Part shown: piece after piece, positions 52,876-60,860 of the stretch
How positions within the stretch are numbered: position 1 is the first letter of the stretch
How the letters are laid out: each line of letters begins with the position of its first letter
Assembly: GCF_013409995.1 (NCBI RefSeq)
Contig: NZ_JACCBX010000011.1
Location: 124,001 to 188,000 of the forward strand
Reading direction: 5' to 3'
Length of the DNA: 64,000 nucleotides
Source: Neobacillus driksii
Lineage (GTDB): Bacteria; Bacillota; Bacilli; Bacillales; Cytobacillaceae
The notes under the pieces: generated by a model
Told to the model about the DNA's origin: nothing
What the model saw: the letters and a program-made list of their open reading frames with translations, nothing else
Database searches by the model: none
Made by a program: the position numbers and the translations under genes

Positions 52876-54951
52876 TCACTGAAGGAATTTTTCAGCTAAT
52901 CTTTTTCCAAGTTCATCGTCAGACAAAGGGTTACGGTGGGTATTCTCCAAATAAATATATTTTTCTGTTTCCGGCATGAGGTACTCTTTGTACCATAAAA
53001 AGAAATCAGGACTGTCGCCTTGCATTCTTAGAAATTTACGCAGTGCTTCCAATGAATAAATGGTACTGTCTATGTTTGTTAACCAATCTGCATAATAAAA
53101 ATTTTCCCACTTTCCATGCTCTGCACGTCTTAAAGCTTGTTTACATTCCCTGTAAGAGTTAATCGATTCTGAGGCATGGACAAATGCAAGTGGATATTCT
53201 TTTTTTGTAAAAGAAATATAAGCTTTACATAGAGAGATAAAACCATTACAGCCGAAGGCATGTAATTCCGCTTGCAGCAGAAGTTGATCATCGAAGCGCT
53301 GCTTATCTTCTTCAGGCAGCAGCAAAGAAATCTGACGACACTGTTTTAAAAACTCTTCCCAGCCTGCTAATCCCTGCTCACATTTTTCCATGAACCATTT
53401 CACTTGTTCGGTAAAAGAGATTTCACCTGTCGCCCAGTAGAGTCTTTCCATTGGAATATCTGTTTTTCCTTGAAGCCAATGTCCAATAATTTTTCTTGCT
53501 GGATGGTGATAAAATTCGTCCCCTGCTTTGTCATCTGGATGGGGGCCATAGGGTATTGTTTGTTCAAAATAGCTTTTGTACAGCTCTGCAATTTCTTTGT
53601 GTTTTGTTGTATATAAACGCTTACTATACGATTGCAAATGTTCCTCAATATTTATCGTGCCGTTATTCCATAATTCACTCACAATATCCAGCGGGTAAAG
53701 ATGCATGCGGATATTACCGCTGTTGAGCAGCAAGTAGGATACAGCACCGGCATCAAATGCCTTTTCAAGCTCCTCTTTGATCAATTCCGGCGGAGAGGGA
53801 AACATCGTCAAATGATTCGAAGCCTGGAGGTCATGGAAGGTTATATGATAATAAAGTCCATGCTCTCCTGCGTCATTGGTTGCTGGCAGTGAAGGGATTC
53901 GGTAATTTTCATTTCCCTGTCTTCGGCTTACCATTTTGCCATACCCATTATCAGCCCATATTTTAATAACCCCTTCAGGCACCTTTACATGCCCAGCTTT
54001 GTATAATTCAGATATTTCTCCATACAAGGCCATGGAATAGACAGGGTTATCTACTGATTGACTAATCATTTCATACTGCCTCTGCACAACCTTTGAAATC
54101 ATCGCACCTCTCTTTTCAGGGGTATCAAATTCCGGATCGTAATGCCAAAAAGGAGCATCCCCTTGTCCGCGAAAGGAAAGGACCCAGACAATTTTCTCAT
54201 CCTTTTGCTTCTCAATGGCCTCTTGCCATAAAGTCTCAAATAACGCTGGATTTTGTTTGTAGCTGGGTTTCTTACCTGGAAAGGCACGTAAAAACATCTC
54301 TGCTCCTAACGGTTCAGCGTGATGGTGCGTCACCCATAAGCCCATTTCTGCTGCTAACTCTGCATGGATACCATCTTTTGGGAGGTCAGTGCCAGGGATT
54401 ACCATATTCCCGCCGCAGCGTAATAATGTTTCAAAAACGGGATACCATATCTCTTTAGTGGGCGGGTATTCTTTCTTCCAGCCGATTAGGCAAACCTCAT
54501 CATTCACAAACCAGCCGCGGTATTTCACCTTTTTTTCCGGGGAATTGAATACTATAACTGGTATATGTATCTCAGAACGTTGTTTTATTGGTAATTCAGC
54601 CCAGAACCAAAAAGGATCCACTCCTAGATATTGATGGCTATAATGCAGCAATCCATATATAATTCCTAAATCGTCATAGCCTACGATGTGAAAAGAAGGT
54701 TTTTTGGTATTTTCAATGATGCGAAAGCCATAGGCTTCTGGTCTTTCAGGACATTCCTCATGATTTGAGGCATATCGTACCACAATATCTGCGGTCTCTT
54801 TATTTGATGAAATGAGGTTTGGGATTTTCCCAAATACCTTTTTATGATCTCTCACAATCATATCGACTGCATGTCTGACTGGCATGCTGCAATTTTCTGG
54901 CAGGGAAATGGTGGAATCACCATTGATTACTACATTGGAATGCCTCAACAT
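52876..54951 (-). CDS. Short GH115-like glycoside hydrolase (alpha-glucuronidase family)
   Basis: A 691-residue cytoplasmic protein. An N-terminal domain (about 1-130, with FHIVGYDDLGIIYGLLHYSH and LGVDPFWFWAELPIK) is followed by the barrel (about 135-480: VKYRGWFVNDEVCLIGWKKE, VFETLLRCGGNMVIPGTD, VSYLLLNSGNIRMHLYPLD) and a helical part to the end. This is the GH115 pattern, but the usual C-terminal beta domain is absent; GH115 proteins are commonly 800-1000 residues. GH115 removes glucuronic acid from xylans and related side chains. In an RG-I locus, a uronic acid side-group is the likely target. AGGAGGAATA precedes ATG. Confidence 0.72.
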   Translation of the reverse strand: MLRHSNVVINGDSTISLPENCSMPVRHAVDMIVRDHKKVFGKIPNLISSNKETADIVVRYASNHEECPERPEAYGFRIIENTKKPSFHIVGYDDLGIIYGLLHYSHQYLGVDPFWFWAELPIKQRSEIHIPVIVFNSPEKKVKYRGWFVNDEVCLIGWKKEYPPTKEIWYPVFETLLRCGGNMVIPGTDLPKDGIHAELAAEMGLWVTHHHAEPLGAEMFLRAFPGKKPSYKQNPALFETLWQEAIEKQKDEKIVWVLSFRGQGDAPFWHYDPEFDTPEKRGAMISKVVQRQYEMISQSVDNPVYSMALYGEISELYKAGHVKVPEGVIKIWADNGYGKMVSRRQGNENYRIPSLPATNDAGEHGLYYHITFHDLQASNHLTMFPSPPELIKEELEKAFDAGAVSYLLLNSGNIRMHLYPLDIVSELWNNGTINIEEHLQSYSKRLYTTKHKEIAELYKSYFEQTIPYGPHPDDKAGDEFYHHPARKIIGHWLQGKTDIPMERLYWATGEISFTEQVKWFMEKCEQGLAGWEEFLKQCRQISLLLPEEDKQRFDDQLLLQAELHAFGCNGFISLCKAYISFTKKEYPLAFVHASESINSYRECKQALRRAEHGKWENFYYADWLTNIDSTIYSLEALRKFLRMQGDSPDFFLWYKEYLMPETEKYIYLENTHRNPLSDDELGKRLAEKFLQ

Positions 54952-55017
54952 TATTCCTCCTATTAAATGATTTCTAGGAATCTATTTCTTCGTTCCTTTA
55001 AGTTGTTCTATCTGAAA

Positions 55018-55055
55018 AAATAACCTGTGGAACATCCAGCTATCCCACAGGTTAT
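55018..55055 (-). terminator. Terminator after the YesR-type gene
   Basis: ATAACCTGTGG and CCACAGGTTAT form an 11-base stem, with TTTTTT on the minus strand exit. Confidence 0.88.
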
Positions 55056-55057
55056 CT

Positions 55058-56089
55058 TTACTCTTGTCTTTTTTCCCTTTTTAATAATAGTGATAAAAAG
55101 GCAAGTGCTAACCCTTGTCCCCATCCTTGTACCCGTTTATAAGGGACATTTTTGTACCCATCTGCATCATACATAACCGCCGTTCCAGCTGAAACACCCA
55201 TAACAGAACCATCTTCTCTGATTTGGGTGAGAATGGCTCCAAGAGCTTTTTGAGTATATTTATTGTATAGTTTTCCAGTGGTTAACAATGCTGCCGCAAT
55301 TCCTGCAGAACCAGAGGTTTCTAAATAAGAATCTGGATCATCTAAGATTGTATGCCAAAGTCCAGAATCTGATTGTAATCTTACTAGTGCGCTTAACTGG
55401 TCACGCAGCGAGCCTTGTATTACCATAAAGGACGGATGCTGCACTTCAATAAGTTCAAGTGCCCTAGCCATTGTATAAGCAGCCCAGCTGTTTCCCCTCG
55501 CCCAGAAAATACCTGACATATGATTTTGCGCCAAGTTATCCCAGCCATGATAATACAGGTTTGTCCGATCATCCTGAAGAAAATTTTCATGACCATGGTA
55601 TTGCTTTAGTCCAAAATTGAAATAATCTTCCCTGTCTAACAGATTGCCGATTCTTAAAAGGAAATATCCAGCCATAAACATGGTGTCTACCCATGCCTGT
55701 TCAGGGAATTGATATTTTGTGCCATTTACTGTATGCTGCAAGACCCCATCAGCAAAGCGCTCGGCATCATTCAGCAGATAATCTGCCATTTTTATTGCTG
55801 TGTCTAAATACTTTTCATCATTGGTCGCTTTGTATAGAGTTAATAGAACGTGCCCGATCGAGGAAGCATTAACCGTTAACTTTGGCAGTCCATCCTCTAA
55901 TTCTGCATCAACCCATTCCTTAATTCCTTGAAGATATTGCTCTTCACCGGTTGCTTCATATGCTTCAGCAATACCATAAAAAGCAACTCCTCCCGGCCAA
56001 TCCCAACTAAAATCCATATTAAATGTTCTTTCAACAACCCGATCAATTGCCTGGGATACCTTGTTTTGCTCAAGTACTAACTGCAGCAT
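55058..56089 (-). CDS. yesR: GH105 unsaturated rhamnogalacturonyl hydrolase, YesR type
   Basis: A 343-residue cytoplasmic alpha/alpha barrel, nearly the length of B. subtilis YesR. The catalytic Asp is D135 in QAWVDTMFMAGYFL, as in YesR and YteR (D143). Other conserved parts are FSWDWPGGVAFYGI, FWARGNSWAAY and WHTILDDPDSYLETSGSAG. It hydrates the unsaturated galacturonosyl end of RG-I disaccharides to release rhamnose. AAGGAGG precedes ATG. It lies downstream of a 52-base repeat array and of a Gfo/Idh gene. Confidence 0.93.
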   Translation of the reverse strand: MLQLVLEQNKVSQAIDRVVERTFNMDFSWDWPGGVAFYGIAEAYEATGEEQYLQGIKEWVDAELEDGLPKLTVNASSIGHVLLTLYKATNDEKYLDTAIKMADYLLNDAERFADGVLQHTVNGTKYQFPEQAWVDTMFMAGYFLLRIGNLLDREDYFNFGLKQYHGHENFLQDDRTNLYYHGWDNLAQNHMSGIFWARGNSWAAYTMARALELIEVQHPSFMVIQGSLRDQLSALVRLQSDSGLWHTILDDPDSYLETSGSAGIAAALLTTGKLYNKYTQKALGAILTQIREDGSVMGVSAGTAVMYDADGYKNVPYKRVQGWGQGLALAFLSLLLKREKRQE

Positions 56090-56133
56090 ACATATCCTCC
56101 TTTATTTGGTAAAAAGTTACAAAGGACCACCTT

Positions 56134-56384
56134 TTGGTTCCCGCTACCTTGACTTTTTGGGTTCACCGGTAACCAAAACACCTCTTTGATTCCCTCTACC
56201 TTGATTTTCCAGGTTCAACAGTAACCAAAATGCTTCTTTGGTTCCCTCTACCTTAATTATTTAGGTTCAACGGTAACCAAAACATCTCTTTGATTCCCGC
56301 TCCCTTGATATTTCGAGGTCACCGGTAACCAAAACATCCCTGATTCCCGCTCCCTTGATTTTTCGAGTTCTCCGGTAACCAAAT
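56134..56384. repeat. Five tandem copies of a 52-base intergenic repeat
   Basis: Units start at 56134, 56186, 56238 and 56290, with a shortened fifth from about 56340. Each reads TTGGTTCCC(G/T)CTACC, then TTGATTTT-type spacer, then GGTTCACCGGTAACCAAAA with dyad symmetry (GGTT-ACCGGT-AACC). The period is exactly 52 three times, then 50. This fills the whole gap between the Gfo/Idh stop and the YesR-type start, so there is no other feature in it. Function unknown. Confidence 0.9.
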
Positions 56385-56387
56385 ACT

Positions 56388-57707
56388 CTAGAAAACAGCC
56401 TTTGGCAAAGAAAGGTCAACTTCACTTTTTAATAAATCATTTATTTTCTTTGGCTTATTTTCTTTAACAGATCGCCATACACCCTCACCAACTGCAATGG
56501 AGTATGCTCCTGCCTCTGCACCCGCTAAAATAGGATATGGGCGATTTTGATCGACGCCTAAGAAAAGGTCTTCCAATAAAACAGGGTCTCCGCCGCCGTG
56601 ACCTCCTCCCGTTTGGAGCACATGAATAATCTCTTTTGCTCCGCCAAATAATGGGTAGAATTCAATCGTTTGTTCTGGAACGGAGAATGGAATCCGGCTT
56701 GGTTCATGGAACTCAGTCGTTTCAATTCTTCCTTTCGTTCCGTTAATCGCTAAACGGTAACCTTCATATGGAAGTGAGAAATTTACGGAATAGCTTAAAA
56801 ATGCTCCTTTATCATACTTCACGGTGGCAACATAGGTATCTTCGATTTCGATTTCGTGATCAAAGATACAGGAATCTGGACGATAATGGGTATAATTTTG
56901 TGCCGACTTTTCAATGCTATCTGCTTTAATATGATCGTCTTTAACAGCCATATTATTTCGGCGGTTTGACCAGCGCATATAGTATTCACACGAGAGTTTC
57001 TCTTCACAGGTACTACAATATCGGTTGTCTGTTGGGCTTGGATTGAATTCTCCGTCTTTACCGAAATAATTTAATGCACCGTATGCAAACACTTCTTCTG
57101 GATTCTGATCAAGCCACCAATTTACTAGGTCAAAATGGTGTGTGGATTTATGAATGGATAAGCCGCCTGAAAAATTTCGGTTTCGGTTCCATCTTTTAAA
57201 ATAGCTCGCCCCATGATAGGTATCAATATACCAATTTAGGTCAACGGAAGTGACTCTGCCGATTTTTCCTTCTAAAATAAGTTCCTTTATTTTTCGATGA
57301 AACGGATTGTAACGATAGTTAAAAGCGACAATTACTTTTCCCTTACTTTCTTTTTCTGCTTCCATTACTCTTCTAGCATCTTCAGCTTTTGTCACCATAG
57401 GCTTTTCGGTAATAACGGTTAAGTTATTCTCTAAGCCTTGTAATATGTAATCAATATGGGTATCGTCTCTGCTGGTAACAATGACTGTATCTGGATTTGT
57501 TTCATCAATCATTTGTTGGAATTGATTTGGATTGTAAGAGGGAATCGATTTTAATTCAGAAAAACTCTCCTTGCAAATTTCTATTCTTCGCGGATCGGAA
57601 TCAAGTACTCCAACAACTTGGTTAGTTGAACCAAATTGATGAACGATTGATTGAATAAACATTCCTAATGCTCGGTTACTAAGTCCGCAAACTACGATTC
57701 TATTCAT
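56388..57707 (-). CDS. Gfo/Idh/MocA-family oxidoreductase with four-cysteine motif
   Basis: A 439-residue oxidoreductase: Rossmann domain opening IVVCGLSNRALGMFI, EKP motif at 101-103 (TEKPMVT), and SGGLSIHKSTHHFDLVNWWL with the catalytic His region. Between residues 225 and 285 a Gfo-atypical insert has C231, C234, C240 and C280 (CSTCEEKLSC and DSCIFDHE), a likely metal or disulfide site. Longer than most family members (330-390). It starts with AGGAGGAAAG and follows a sugar isomerase-like gene after a terminator. Oxidation or reduction of a sugar from the pectin path is inferred; substrate unknown. Confidence 0.87.
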   Translation of the reverse strand: MNRIVVCGLSNRALGMFIQSIVHQFGSTNQVVGVLDSDPRRIEICKESFSELKSIPSYNPNQFQQMIDETNPDTVIVTSRDDTHIDYILQGLENNLTVITEKPMVTKAEDARRVMEAEKESKGKVIVAFNYRYNPFHRKIKELILEGKIGRVTSVDLNWYIDTYHGASYFKRWNRNRNFSGGLSIHKSTHHFDLVNWWLDQNPEEVFAYGALNYFGKDGEFNPSPTDNRYCSTCEEKLSCEYYMRWSNRRNNMAVKDDHIKADSIEKSAQNYTHYRPDSCIFDHEIEIEDTYVATVKYDKGAFLSYSVNFSLPYEGYRLAINGTKGRIETTEFHEPSRIPFSVPEQTIEFYPLFGGAKEIIHVLQTGGGHGGGDPVLLEDLFLGVDQNRPYPILAGAEAGAYSIAVGEGVWRSVKENKPKKINDLLKSEVDLSLPKAVF

Positions 57708-57746
57708 AGTCTTTCCTCCTATTTGAATTTAAAATTTGGTTTAAAA

Positions 57747-57781
57747 GAAAACTCCCATTATAGTTAAATAACAATAATGGG
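57747..57781 (-). terminator. Terminator after the isomerase-like gene
   Basis: CCCATTAT pairs with ATAATGGG across 12 bases, followed on the minus strand by AGTTTTCTTTT. Confidence 0.75.
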
Positions 57782-57792
57782 CAGTAATGCTT

Positions 57793-58620
57793 TTATTTTT
57801 CCCTTAGGAATGCGATGCTTTGGTCTATGAATGGTTCTTTAGTTTCTTCTAGTAGGATGTTTATAAAAGGTTTTTTCTTTTTTATTTCTTCTATAATATA
57901 CTTATAGTTTAGTAGTCCCTTGCCTACTGCTGTTGGGACTAACTGGTTATTCTCAATGATAAAGTCTTTTGCATGCAGGATAACGACTCTCTCACCAAAT
58001 AAATCCATTGCTTCTTGAAAAATTTCTTCTTGATTTTGGTAGGTTTCAATCGTTAATAGATTAACCGGGTCGAGAATCACTTGTAGATTCTTAGAATTGA
58101 TTGAATCTAAGAGTCTCTTCATTGCTTTCGGTGAATAAATTGGATGGTTTACACCTGCTTCTATCCCCACAATAACTCCAAACTTTTCTGCTTCCTTAAC
58201 AAGTTCAGAGACACTGGAAACTACTTCTAAAAAAGGTTCTTCCTTGAAGTTTTCCTCGGTATAGAAAATTTCCGGATTTACATTTCCAGTTTCAGTCGCC
58301 ACAATACTGCAGCCGAAATCTCTGGCAAAGCGGACATGCTCTTTAAAGCGCTCGATCCCTTTTCTTCTCTGAACTAAATCGGGATGAATCATATTAAAGT
58401 AGCAGCCTAATACGGCGATTTGTACATTATACTTTGAGAATGCACTAGCTACATAACGCGCAAAACCTGGGCTCAAGCTGCCTAATTCCGTATTCACACC
58501 ATCTAAGGATTTACTTAAAGCCAACTGAACGGATGTAAGTCCTTTTCCAGCTACTTCTTGTACTAACTCTTCTAATGGCAGGTTTTCAATATCATGGGCT
58601 CTAATTCCTATGTTTAACAT
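57793..58620 (-). CDS. Sugar phosphate isomerase/epimerase-like TIM-barrel protein (AP endonuclease 2 fold)
   Basis: A 275-residue TIM barrel of the xylose isomerase-like superfamily. Metal-binding residues are suggested by GIEAGVNHPIY, VILDPVNLL, VILHAKDF and the final LLEE, giving the Glu-Asp-His-Glu set of this fold. Start at the ATG of MLNIG (58620), with AGGTGG 7 bases upstream; two codons upstream is another Met too close to that site. The gene follows a GH105 gene by 21 bases. Family members include epimerases, isomerases and keto-sugar processing enzymes found with Gfo/Idh proteins. It could process a keto-glycoside made by the neighbour at 56388; this is inference. Confidence 0.82.
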   Translation of the reverse strand: MLNIGIRAHDIENLPLEELVQEVAGKGLTSVQLALSKSLDGVNTELGSLSPGFARYVASAFSKYNVQIAVLGCYFNMIHPDLVQRRKGIERFKEHVRFARDFGCSIVATETGNVNPEIFYTEENFKEEPFLEVVSSVSELVKEAEKFGVIVGIEAGVNHPIYSPKAMKRLLDSINSKNLQVILDPVNLLTIETYQNQEEIFQEAMDLFGERVVILHAKDFIIENNQLVPTAVGKGLLNYKYIIEEIKKKKPFINILLEETKEPFIDQSIAFLREK

Positions 58621-58641
58621 TTTCATCCCACCTAAGTTTTT

Positions 58642-59727
58642 TTAGATTCTGTGATGCAGGTATTCTACTAATGCAAGGATTGCCATTGATTGTCCGTACG
58701 GCATGGCAGTAACAGGAATTTGCTTGTAAAATTCTTGCGTTTCTCCCATAGCCGTACCAGCTGAAACATGCTGCAATTCACCGGTTTCATCGATATTCTC
58801 AATAACTGCCTTTATAGCTTTTAATCCCATATCACTGTATTTCTTTCCGACATAGCGTTTACGGACTGATCTTAATGTTCCAAAAGCAAAACCAGCTGTG
58901 CAGGATGCCTCAACATAAGAAGTAGGATCGAGCAGAAGTGTATGCCACAAACCGTTTTCATTTTGACAAGTTTCGAGTGCTTCTAATTGTCTTTCTAAGG
59001 TGTCGATTAAGATTTGACGAACTGGATCTTTTTCACTTAATTTAACTAAATCCAGGAATTCGGGAATTGCAATGGTTACCCATGAGTTCCCACGTCCCCA
59101 TAGTGCTTCTGCAAAGTTGTGATTTCCCTCAAACGTCCAGCCGTGGAACCAAAGGCCAGTTTTCTTATCAAACAAATATTTAATATGTATTAAAAATTGC
59201 TTTTTTGCTTCTTCGATATATTCCGGTTTATTTAGCAATAAACCAATTTTCGTTAATGGCAAAACACTCATCATTAAGGTGTCGTCCCATAATTGCTGGG
59301 GATTTTCATTACCAAAAACAACATGCTGAATTCCGCCATCCTTTGTTCTGGGCATATCATGGTACAGCCAATCACCCCAGGTTTCTAAATACGGAAGGTA
59401 GGTTGGATTGCCTGTTTCTTCATACAAATATGCAAGCGTTAACATTTGTACCATCGTGTTAACGTTCTTTTCAACTGGAAGTTCTTTGAATTGATCATCA
59501 AACCACTTAACAATAATATTTAATACTTCTTCTTTTTTGGTTAATTTATAATATTTCATCATTCCATAAAGGCCAACCCCTGCGGTCCATTCCCAATAGT
59601 TGAAACTCTTATTATCAATTTTTCTTCCATCAGCAAGCGGTATAGCATATTTCCCCTCTGGGTCATTTAGGTTAATCAAGTTATCAATTAGGAGTTCAAT
59701 TTTCTGTTCAATTTCTTGTCTATACAT
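58642..59727 (-). CDS. GH105 unsaturated uronyl hydrolase, YteR-like
   Basis: A 361-residue alpha/alpha barrel. The catalytic Asp is D149 in QLWDDTLMMSVLPL, aligned to D143 of YteR. FNYWEWTAGVGLYG, LWGRGNSWVTIAIPE and WHTLLLDPTSYVEASCTAG are the GH105 landmarks. It differs well from the YesR-type copy at 55058, so it probably prefers a different disaccharide (length or linkage). Starts after GAGGAGGAAATC. In one transcript with the isomerase-like gene; the acetylesterase is 132 bases upstream. Confidence 0.92.
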   Translation of the reverse strand: MYRQEIEQKIELLIDNLINLNDPEGKYAIPLADGRKIDNKSFNYWEWTAGVGLYGMMKYYKLTKKEEVLNIIVKWFDDQFKELPVEKNVNTMVQMLTLAYLYEETGNPTYLPYLETWGDWLYHDMPRTKDGGIQHVVFGNENPQQLWDDTLMMSVLPLTKIGLLLNKPEYIEEAKKQFLIHIKYLFDKKTGLWFHGWTFEGNHNFAEALWGRGNSWVTIAIPEFLDLVKLSEKDPVRQILIDTLERQLEALETCQNENGLWHTLLLDPTSYVEASCTAGFAFGTLRSVRKRYVGKKYSDMGLKAIKAVIENIDETGELQHVSAGTAMGETQEFYKQIPVTAMPYGQSMAILALVEYLHHRI

Positions 59728-59859
59728 TTATGATTTCCTCCTCAAATTTAATCCAATAGTGGTAAGGATAATTTTTCAAAAAAATAGATTCCTAGTGTAT
59801 ACGGTTTAATTATATTTTAACTTTTTTTAGTATTTAATTTAAAATTCAGTTTTTATTTA

Positions 59860-60540
59860 TTAAAAAACAGTGTTTTCAGAAACCGATTTGATTTTTCCAG
59901 CAATAGGCAGATTGCTTTCTTTTAACCCTTCCGCAACTAGACTTGCCATTTGATAGGCACCTTTTTTCGTAAAATGAGTGAAATCTGTTTCGTTTACTGA
60001 TGCCATAAATAAGGTTAGTGCTTCCTTATAACCAATGGTATCCAGCAGGCTCAAACTTCTCTCCATTAAATCTATTAAAGTGACCATTTCCTCAGCAGCC
60101 ACTTCTTTCATTGCAGTACAATAATCAGGAAAATCATTTACAAATTTCCCATCTTCTACGTGCAACCTCGCTGGCGGGGTTATTAAAACCGGTACCGCTT
60201 GATTATTTCTTGCTCCCTCAACATACATTTTTAAATATTGCTTATAGGTCTTAAAAGGTTCTGTATAACGTTCAGGTTTACTAATTGTTGAATCATTATG
60301 ACCCATCTGTATGATTAAATAATCACCGGCTTGTATTTCTTTTAATATGCCAACTAATCGCCCTTCCTCAATAAATGTTTTCGAGCTCCGACCACCAATA
60401 GCGCGGTTCACTACTTTTATATCCTTATTTAAAAAGGTATGCAGGAACTCTCCCCAGCCACCTTGATTTTTCTCACTAACATCATAGTCCTGCACGGTTG
60501 AGTCTGCTGCAAGAAAAATTCTAATTGGTTCATTACTCAT
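59860..60540 (-). CDS. Cytoplasmic GDSL rhamnogalacturonan acetylesterase, YesT type
   Basis: A 226-residue SGNH hydrolase: AADST with S14, RAIGGRSSKTF, MGHND with N82, and TDFTHF with D186 and H189. No signal peptide. It is the first gene of the minus-strand RG-I genes and is divergent from the secreted PL11 lyase, so both may share control signals in the 320-base gap. It deacetylates RG-I oligosaccharides before GH105 and the exolyases act. AGGAGGGGGATG precedes the start. Confidence 0.92.
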   Translation of the reverse strand: MSNEPIRIFLAADSTVQDYDVSEKNQGGWGEFLHTFLNKDIKVVNRAIGGRSSKTFIEEGRLVGILKEIQAGDYLIIQMGHNDSTISKPERYTEPFKTYKQYLKMYVEGARNNQAVPVLITPPARLHVEDGKFVNDFPDYCTAMKEVAAEEMVTLIDLMERSLSLLDTIGYKEALTLFMASVNETDFTHFTKKGAYQMASLVAEGLKESNLPIAGKIKSVSENTVF

Positions 60541-60819
60541 TTAATCATCCCCCTCCTAATCTAACTGAAATGTTATACCGTTATTTATTCAATTGCTATT
60601 AGACATTTTTGTGCTATTCATTTTCGTGATGGTATTTTTTTGCGTTGTTATCACAATTTTGCTAACTAGTCAAAAAGTGCGGATTTGGAATCAGTTGGTT
60701 CATAAAGACTATGAAAATAGGCATATATCGCCGTTTTTCCGACTTGATAACACTGTTTTTTTTAATAAAGGTACTGAAAATTAAATTTTGTATTCAGAGT
60801 ATTTTAAATACAATTATTG

Positions 60820-60833
60820 TGTAAGCGCATTCA
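60820..60833. promoter_or_regulatory. cre-like site in the divergent esterase-PL11 gap
   Basis: TGTAAGCGCATTCA matches the CcpA consensus at 13 of 14 positions, 27 bases before the PL11 start, just after a possible -10 TACAAT (60809-60814). The 320-base gap (60541-60860) shows no other feature I can support; a hydrophobic frame at 60593-60784 lacks a ribosome site. Confidence 0.6.
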
Positions 60834-60860
60834 AACTTAAAAAGCAGGAGGGCGAAAAAT

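Noticed and set aside
54093..54458. A 121-residue antisense frame
   Set aside because: It is a shadow of the GH115-like gene with no recognisable domain.
56134..56384. A CRISPR array
   Set aside because: The whole 52-base unit is repeated, with no unique spacers and no cas genes.
60593..60784. A 63-residue hydrophobic plus-strand frame
   Set aside because: No ribosome site, and it runs through the promoter region of the PL11 lyase.
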